From Phycisphaerales bacterium (GTDB lineage Bacteria > Planctomycetota > Phycisphaerae > UBA1845), in NCBI GenBank assembly GCA_020639095.1, contig JACKHH010000016.1, positions 1 through 64,000 of the forward strand: 64,000 bases of DNA, in the 5' to 3' direction. A model generated the notes under the pieces. That model did not search any database and was not told the DNA's origin. It saw nothing but the letters and a program-made list of their open reading frames with translations. This document shows positions 59,210 through 64,000 of this stretch, piece after piece. Both the position numbers and the translations under genes were made by a program. Each line of letters starts with the position of its first letter. Position 1 is the stretch's first letter.

Positions 59210-62200
59210 TTATTCGGCCTCTGTGTGCGTTCGCGGCGCGGCCGGACGGGCCATTGCGTCCTGGAATTCCGTGATGCGTTGCTTGAATTCCTCGGCATGC
59301 TCGGCACAGAACGAACCTTCCCGACCTGCGAGCACGGATGCCTGGCGCTCCAATTCGAGGGCCTGCGCCGTATCGCCTTCGCGGAACATCGCCAAGGCAA
59401 GCGTATCGAGATACGCGCAGTACCATTCATCCTGATCGCTTGTTCGCTCCTTGGCGGCCTGGGCGAGCATCCGTGCAGCATGCGTGTCGCGCAAGTGTTC
59501 AGGCGTGTTCGTCAGCAGTTGCCACGCGGTTTCGTTGAGCTGCCCCGGCGTCGCGGACGGATGATCCAGGATTTGCTGCCATGTCGCGGCAGCCTCGTCA
59601 GGAGCTGCGGCAAGCTGGCACGTTCCGAGCACCTGGAGATATTTGACCGGCGGATTGTCGCGCGCCGCGACGGCACTTCGCGCCAGACGCAACGCAACCG
59701 CGTCATTCCGAAGTTGCTCGTAGGGATTCGTCACCAGGCTCCACGCTTCGTGCAGGACAGCCTCGGAATCCTCCGCCGCCCGAGCCGCCACCTGCTCCCA
59801 AGTGTCGGCAGCGTCGTCATTCAGATCGTTCGCCAGCTGCGCCAGCGCCAGCGACTTGAGCATGTACACCGACGGATCGCCGGGATGCATCTCGATCGCA
59901 CGCGACGCGTTTTCAAGCGCTTCAATAGGGCGGCGCTGCTCCAGTGGCTGCGCTGCCAATAACCGCCACGCGAAATGCTCGATGAGCCACTGCGGTGCAT
60001 TCGGTTTCGCAACGGCCTGCCGCCACGTTTCGATCGCCTCCGCCGACATCCCGTTTGCCAATTGTGCCTGGGCCAATTCGTGCATCATCCAGGGCGCATC
60101 GTTCATCTCAACAGCCCGCTCCGCCAGGCGCAGCGACTCCGGCAAGTCGCGCCAACGCGCCGGCGCTTCCCGCAGACGTTTGGAAAAGTCACGCAAGTGG
60201 TGGGCCTGCGCTTTCGGGTGCTCAACGAGCCGGCGGCGAATCGCAAACTCGTGCTCCTCGTCACCGGTGCTTTCCAACGCCGTCGCCAACGCTTCGAGCA
60301 ATTCCACGCGGCCGTCGCTCCCGGCAAGCACACGTTCGATCATGTCGCCGGTAACGGCGGAGTCGCGCACGGACTCGGGTGCCGCGGCAAACAATTCGCG
60401 TACGACATCCGCCAACTCCGTCGCGCTCACGTCGTCGCGCTCAAGCAGATTCGCCCATGAACCCAAGGCGTGCTCCCAGCCCATCGCCTCGCGTTCAGCC
60501 GATGCGTCCGCAAGTTCGTGCAAATGCGTCACCAGGCTGCGGGCAGTGCGGCGCAAGTCCAGACGCGTCTCAAGAATCGACGGATCATCGCCGAGCGTTT
60601 CGCGCAGCACGTCGATCGCCTCGCGGCGACGGCCCAAACGTTCCAGGCAATTCACCAGCGCCAACGTCCGCGCCCCAACCAATCCGGAGTAGGGAATGGC
60701 TGACTTGGTCGCGCGAAGGCACAATTCGTGATACGGCAGCGCTTCGGCATCGAGGCCCAGATCGCTGAGCGTCATCGCAGTGTTCCCCGCAGCTTCCGCC
60801 GTGAATCCGTGCTCATCGCCGTAAACGATGCGCGCTCGCGCGCACACGGCTTCAAATTCCGTGCGCGCTTCTTCGTGTCGCCCGAGACTGCGCAGCGCAA
60901 ACGCGCGTTGCATGCGCGCCCCCAGCGTCCAGGTATGATCCGGCCCCAACGCGGACACCCGGTCCTGAATGGCGGAGTCGAAGGACGTCAACGCCGACTC
61001 AGGATCACCCATCCAGTGCTCCTGCATCGCGATGTCGTAAGTGACCATGAGGTACAGCAGCGAATGCGCGCCGAGCACGTCGCGTGCTAGCGGTGCAAGG
61101 CGTTTGAGGATCGGAATGCCCGCAGCCGATCGCCCCAGCCGTGAATGCGCCAGCGCGAGTTCGTGCATCGCCTCCAGCGTGTACACGTGCTTGGGACCGA
61201 AAGCATCCAGCGCCGCGTCGTACGCCCGCTGCGCAACGTCGAACGACTCCTCACGCTCACCGGTGTAGAACTGAACCCGCGCGAGGTACTTGAGACTGAG
61301 CACCAGTCGCCCGGGATCGTCAATCTGCTCGGCAAGCGCGACGGCTTCGGTGTGCGATGCCAGCATGTCGTCGATGCGCGCCCGCTGCCCTTGGCGGTCG
61401 TATTGGAAAAAGTCGATCATGCCGCGATCGTTGAGCAGATCGACAAGCAACGCGATCTTTTCAGGATGATGCGCCCGGCAAAGCTTCATCGCCTCATCAA
61501 CGAGCGCGTCAGCCGGTTCGATCTCCAGCATCTGGAAATGCACCTGCACGAGCGGTTCCATGATGTAGAGCGTTTCCAGATGCGCGTCACCATATAACTC
61601 GGTGGCGTCGGCGAGCGCACGCTGCAAGTGCTGTTTCGCTTCGTCGAAGTAGTCGAGCTTCAGGTAGGCTGTGCCCACCGCGCGATCCAACGCCAGGCGC
61701 ACTTCCGGCTCGACCGGAAACTGCACACCGTCACTATCCGAACCGATGCCCAGCGATCGCGATGCCGCGTCGAGCCATTCATGCAGCGTGGCTTCGCGGC
61801 CCAACTGATCAGGATGAACGGCCGCCACCAGGTCATCGGTGACGTAGTCGAGCACTTCGCGGGTGTAGCGTTCCTGGCGCTGCGCTTCGTCGCGCTGAGT
61901 CGCGAGTTCCTGATTGGCTGCACCCAGCGCGGTGCTGGCGTCGCGCTCCTTCGCCAGTGAATCCATCAAAGCATCCTGCGCCACGTTCATTGCAGACCGC
62001 GCTCGTTCGGCTTTGATGCCGAACGTGACGCTGATCGCGGACGCAACGACAAGCACGCACAACACCAGACCGGCAGCCATCGCCGACGCGCGGTGCCGGC
62101 GCATGAATTTCCGCACGCGATAAAACGTGCGCGGCGGGCAGGCGATGACCGGTTCGTCATTGAGGTGTCGGCGAATGTCAGCCGCGAGTTCGTTCGCGGT

Positions 62201-63400
62201 CTCGTAGCGTTGCGCGCGATCCTTCTCCAGGCACTTCATCGTAATCCAGTCGAGGTCGCCGCGCAGGCGCCTGAGCAACGTGCGCGCGTCCGTCCGCTGC
62301 AACTGGGCCACGTACATCGCGGAACTCTTGTCGGAGATCACGGGATGCGCGGGGTCGGTGGCCATCGCCGAATTCGACGCGGATGACGTTGTCGCCGATG
62401 CGAGGCGAATGCTCGGGCGCATCGGCTCCTCGTCGCGGATGATGCGCTGAATGTCCGCGGGTCCGACGCCGCGGAATCTGCTTTGCTCGAACGGCGTGCT
62501 TCCGGTCAGCAACTCGTAGAGCAGCACGCCCAACGAATAGACATCGCTGCGCGTATCCACATCGATCCCAACGAAATCGGTCTGCTCCGGCGACATGTAT
62601 GCAGGTGTGCCCATGAGTTGGCGATGGCCGGTGACCAGCGTGCGCTCGGTCAATTCAAAGCTTGTGGCCTTGGCGATTCCGAAGTCGATGACCTTGGGAC
62701 TTGCCTCGCCCTCGGAGGCGTCAACGAGCACGTTCGATGGTTTGATGTCGCGATGGATGATGCCCTTTTGATGCGCATGCTGTAGCGCGTTGCACACTTT
62801 TTCGAACAGCAGCAATCGAGCACGCGTGTCCGGCTTCTCGCGCGCACAGTAGTCCGTGATCGACTGTCCGCGAACCAACTCCATCACGAAGTACGGTCTG
62901 CCGGTATTCGTGGCGCCGGCATCGAACACCTTCGCGATGTGCGGATGGTCCATCAAAGCGAGCGCCTGCCGTTCGGCTTCAAAACGCGCAATGACCTGCT
63001 TGGTGTCCATCCCGAGCTTGATGATCTTGAGCGCGACGCGGCGTTTGACCGGTTGGCGTTGCTCCGCGAGCCAGACGGTACCGAATCCCCCCTCGCCAAT
63101 ACGCTCGACCAGCGTGTAGCGATCGATCACATCGCCCTCGCGCTCGATGGGAATCCGCGACGCGCTCTGAGTTGCGGCTGCGCCACCGTAGGCATCCGTC
63201 CTGGTGTCAGCCGATGAGGTGAATTCTTCACCACCATCGCCGCCGAGAAAACTACCGGCAGCGTCGTACGCTTCCAGCAGCGATTCGACCTCAGCGCGCA
63301 GCCCGGCATCGCCCGCGCACATGCGCTCAACAACGTCTGCGCGCGCCCTGCCCGCCATCCTGCTTGCTTCGACAAAGATCTGCTCGACCGACTCGCGCAT
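59210..63400 (-). CDS. Giant Ser/Thr protein kinase with TPR tail
   Basis: A 1396-residue membrane kinase. An N-terminal helical region (RESVEQIFVEASRMAGRARA) leads into a Hanks-type kinase domain with P-loop IGEGGFGTVW, VALKIIKLGMD, catalytic HRDIKPSNVL (about residue 217), DFGIAKA and GTPAYMSPEQ. A membrane helix follows (SAMAAGLVLCVLVVASAISV, about 440), then a coiled coil and more than 800 residues of TPR-like repeats outside. It is the classic planctomycete form, encoded next to an ECF-type sigma factor on the same strand, 99 bases downstream. ATG 63400 is preferred because GAGGTGG lies ahead. Confidence 0.93.
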   Translation of the reverse strand: MRESVEQIFVEASRMAGRARADVVERMCAGDAGLRAEVESLLEAYDAAGSFLGGDGGEEFTSSADTRTDAYGGAAATQSASRIPIEREGDVIDRYTLVERIGEGGFGTVWLAEQRQPVKRRVALKIIKLGMDTKQVIARFEAERQALALMDHPHIAKVFDAGATNTGRPYFVMELVRGQSITDYCAREKPDTRARLLLFEKVCNALQHAHQKGIIHRDIKPSNVLVDASEGEASPKVIDFGIAKATSFELTERTLVTGHRQLMGTPAYMSPEQTDFVGIDVDTRSDVYSLGVLLYELLTGSTPFEQSRFRGVGPADIQRIIRDEEPMRPSIRLASATTSSASNSAMATDPAHPVISDKSSAMYVAQLQRTDARTLLRRLRGDLDWITMKCLEKDRAQRYETANELAADIRRHLNDEPVIACPPRTFYRVRKFMRRHRASAMAAGLVLCVLVVASAISVTFGIKAERARSAMNVAQDALMDSLAKERDASTALGAANQELATQRDEAQRQERYTREVLDYVTDDLVAAVHPDQLGREATLHEWLDAASRSLGIGSDSDGVQFPVEPEVRLALDRAVGTAYLKLDYFDEAKQHLQRALADATELYGDAHLETLYIMEPLVQVHFQMLEIEPADALVDEAMKLCRAHHPEKIALLVDLLNDRGMIDFFQYDRQGQRARIDDMLASHTEAVALAEQIDDPGRLVLSLKYLARVQFYTGEREESFDVAQRAYDAALDAFGPKHVYTLEAMHELALAHSRLGRSAAGIPILKRLAPLARDVLGAHSLLYLMVTYDIAMQEHWMGDPESALTSFDSAIQDRVSALGPDHTWTLGARMQRAFALRSLGRHEEARTEFEAVCARARIVYGDEHGFTAEAAGNTAMTLSDLGLDAEALPYHELCLRATKSAIPYSGLVGARTLALVNCLERLGRRREAIDVLRETLGDDPSILETRLDLRRTARSLVTHLHELADASAEREAMGWEHALGSWANLLERDDVSATELADVVRELFAAAPESVRDSAVTGDMIERVLAGSDGRVELLEALATALESTGDEEHEFAIRRRLVEHPKAQAHHLRDFSKRLREAPARWRDLPESLRLAERAVEMNDAPWMMHELAQAQLANGMSAEAIETWRQAVAKPNAPQWLIEHFAWRLLAAQPLEQRRPIEALENASRAIEMHPGDPSVYMLKSLALAQLANDLNDDAADTWEQVAARAAEDSEAVLHEAWSLVTNPYEQLRNDAVALRLARSAVAARDNPPVKYLQVLGTCQLAAAPDEAAATWQQILDHPSATPGQLNETAWQLLTNTPEHLRDTHAARMLAQAAKERTSDQDEWYCAYLDTLALAMFREGDTAQALELERQASVLAGREGSFCAEHAEEFKQRITEFQDAMARPAAPRTHTEAE

Positions 63401-63499
63401 GACCTGGCCACCTCGCAACGGGCTGATACCTCGCCCCTATTCAATGCGAAATCTACGTCGGAGAGCGGCGGCAAAAAAACGGAAAATCGCGATCGCCGC

Positions 63500-64000
63500 T
63501 TACGACTCCCGCGTCATCTCGCGAAACAGCCACGCCCTCGCATACGCCCAGTGGTCGCGGGCGGTGCGCGGCGCCAGCCCCATGATCTCGGCGCATTCGT
63601 CCATGCTCAGTCCGGAAAAGAAACGCAGCTTGACGAGTTCCGCCTTCTTGGGCTCGACGGCTGAGAACTTTTGTATGGCGTCGTCGAGGTCGATCAACTC
63701 CTCCGGCACCGCGTCGACGGTGAGTTGTGCAGGGTCGAGTTCAATGCGTTGCCGCTTTCCGCCGCGTTTGTCCGATCGCTTCGCGCGGGCGCGGTCGATG
63801 AGGATTCGCCGCATCGCCTCAGCCGCGGCTGCAAAGAAATGTCCACGATTGCACCAGCCGGGGTCTTCGCCATCGGGCCGAAGCAAACGCAGATAGGCTT
63901 CGTGTACCAGTGCCGTCGCCTGAAGCGTGTGACCCGCCGCCTCACCGGCCATGCGATCGTGCGCCAGCTTGCGGAGTTCCTCGTAGACCAGCGGAAGAAG
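63500..64000 (-). CDS. ECF-type sigma factor, partial (5' end beyond window)
   Basis: The visible 166 residues belong to the planctomycete ECF group that is often paired with Ser/Thr kinases (TIGR02999-like). LLPLVYEELRKLAHDRMAGE and LQATALVHEAYLRLL form region 2, and the region 4 helix-turn-helix reads KLRFFSGLSMDECAEIMGLA then PRTARDHWAYARAW. ATG 63952 is internal; the frame and family match continue to the window edge. It would direct RNA polymerase to a special set of promoters, probably under control of the kinase downstream. Confidence 0.92.
   Translation of the reverse strand, partial: LLPLVYEELRKLAHDRMAGEAAGHTLQATALVHEAYLRLLRPDGEDPGWCNRGHFFAAAAEAMRRILIDRARAKRSDKRGGKRQRIELDPAQLTVDAVPEELIDLDDAIQKFSAVEPKKAELVKLRFFSGLSMDECAEIMGLAPRTARDHWAYARAWLFREMTRES

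Overview
The window is a high-GC bacterial chromosome segment that looks like a planctomycete, most likely of the Phycisphaerae. This rests on type I dockerin-like calcium loops on secreted proteins, a giant Ser/Thr kinase with a TPR tail beside an ECF-type sigma factor, a type II pseudopilin, small membrane proteins with zinc ribbons, many short palindromic repeats between genes, and the N-terminus of a planctomycete-type integrase. No rRNA is present; the only tRNA found is tRNA-Gly(GCC).

Region 1 (about 0.5-6.0 kb) is a bacterial microcompartment (BMC) locus, all on the + strand: a double-stacked trimer (BMC-T), a hexamer (BMC-H), a pentamer (BMC-P), a CoA-acylating aldehyde dehydrogenase, a second trimer, two more pentamers, and a class II (fuculose/rhamnulose-phosphate type) aldolase. 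The shell set (1 H, 2 T, 3 P) resembles the Haliangium ochraceum / PVM-like type. The aldolase would release lactaldehyde and the dehydrogenase would turn it into an acyl-CoA inside the shell. The usual phosphotransacylase, acetate kinase and NADH-recycling dehydrogenase are not in the window. Almost every gap in this operon carries a GC-rich or ATGA-type hairpin repeat.

Region 2 (6-16 kb) has a decayed lipoprotein gene, a histidine kinase, a 1.1-kb gap with promoter- and terminator-like signals, a flavin reductase, a thiamine-binding-type protein, a YchF-like GTPase, a TPR protein and two unknown proteins. Region 3 (16-22 kb) starts with tRNA-Gly and an integrase remnant, then a minus-strand arginine/ornithine group (argF, rocD and a P-loop protein of the cyclic-2,3-diphosphoglycerate synthetase type) with two DUF proteins. 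Region 4 (22-30 kb) holds a SpoIIE phosphatase, a CHASE2-adenylate/guanylate cyclase, trpD, mnmE and a methyltransferase.

Region 5 (30-49 kb) is a beta-glucoside / plant glycan region: a GH116 enzyme, a secreted LamG-clan A glycosidase-dockerin protein, a GH1, a sugar ABC transporter without its ATPase, a secreted GH3, a PstS-like domain fused to a chain of dockerin-type calcium loops, a pseudopilin and glpK. Together with the BMC this suggests a degrader of plant or algal sugars that ferments or respires deoxysugars in a compartment.

Region 6 (49-64 kb) has a secreted M20 hydrolase, etfAB, a membrane protein, a damaged low-GC patch with several frameshifted remnants (reaching into the 3' end of ligA), ligA, ndk, a cupin, small membrane proteins, and the kinase/sigma pair cut by the window's right edge. 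At least six families of short palindromic repeats are scattered between genes throughout.
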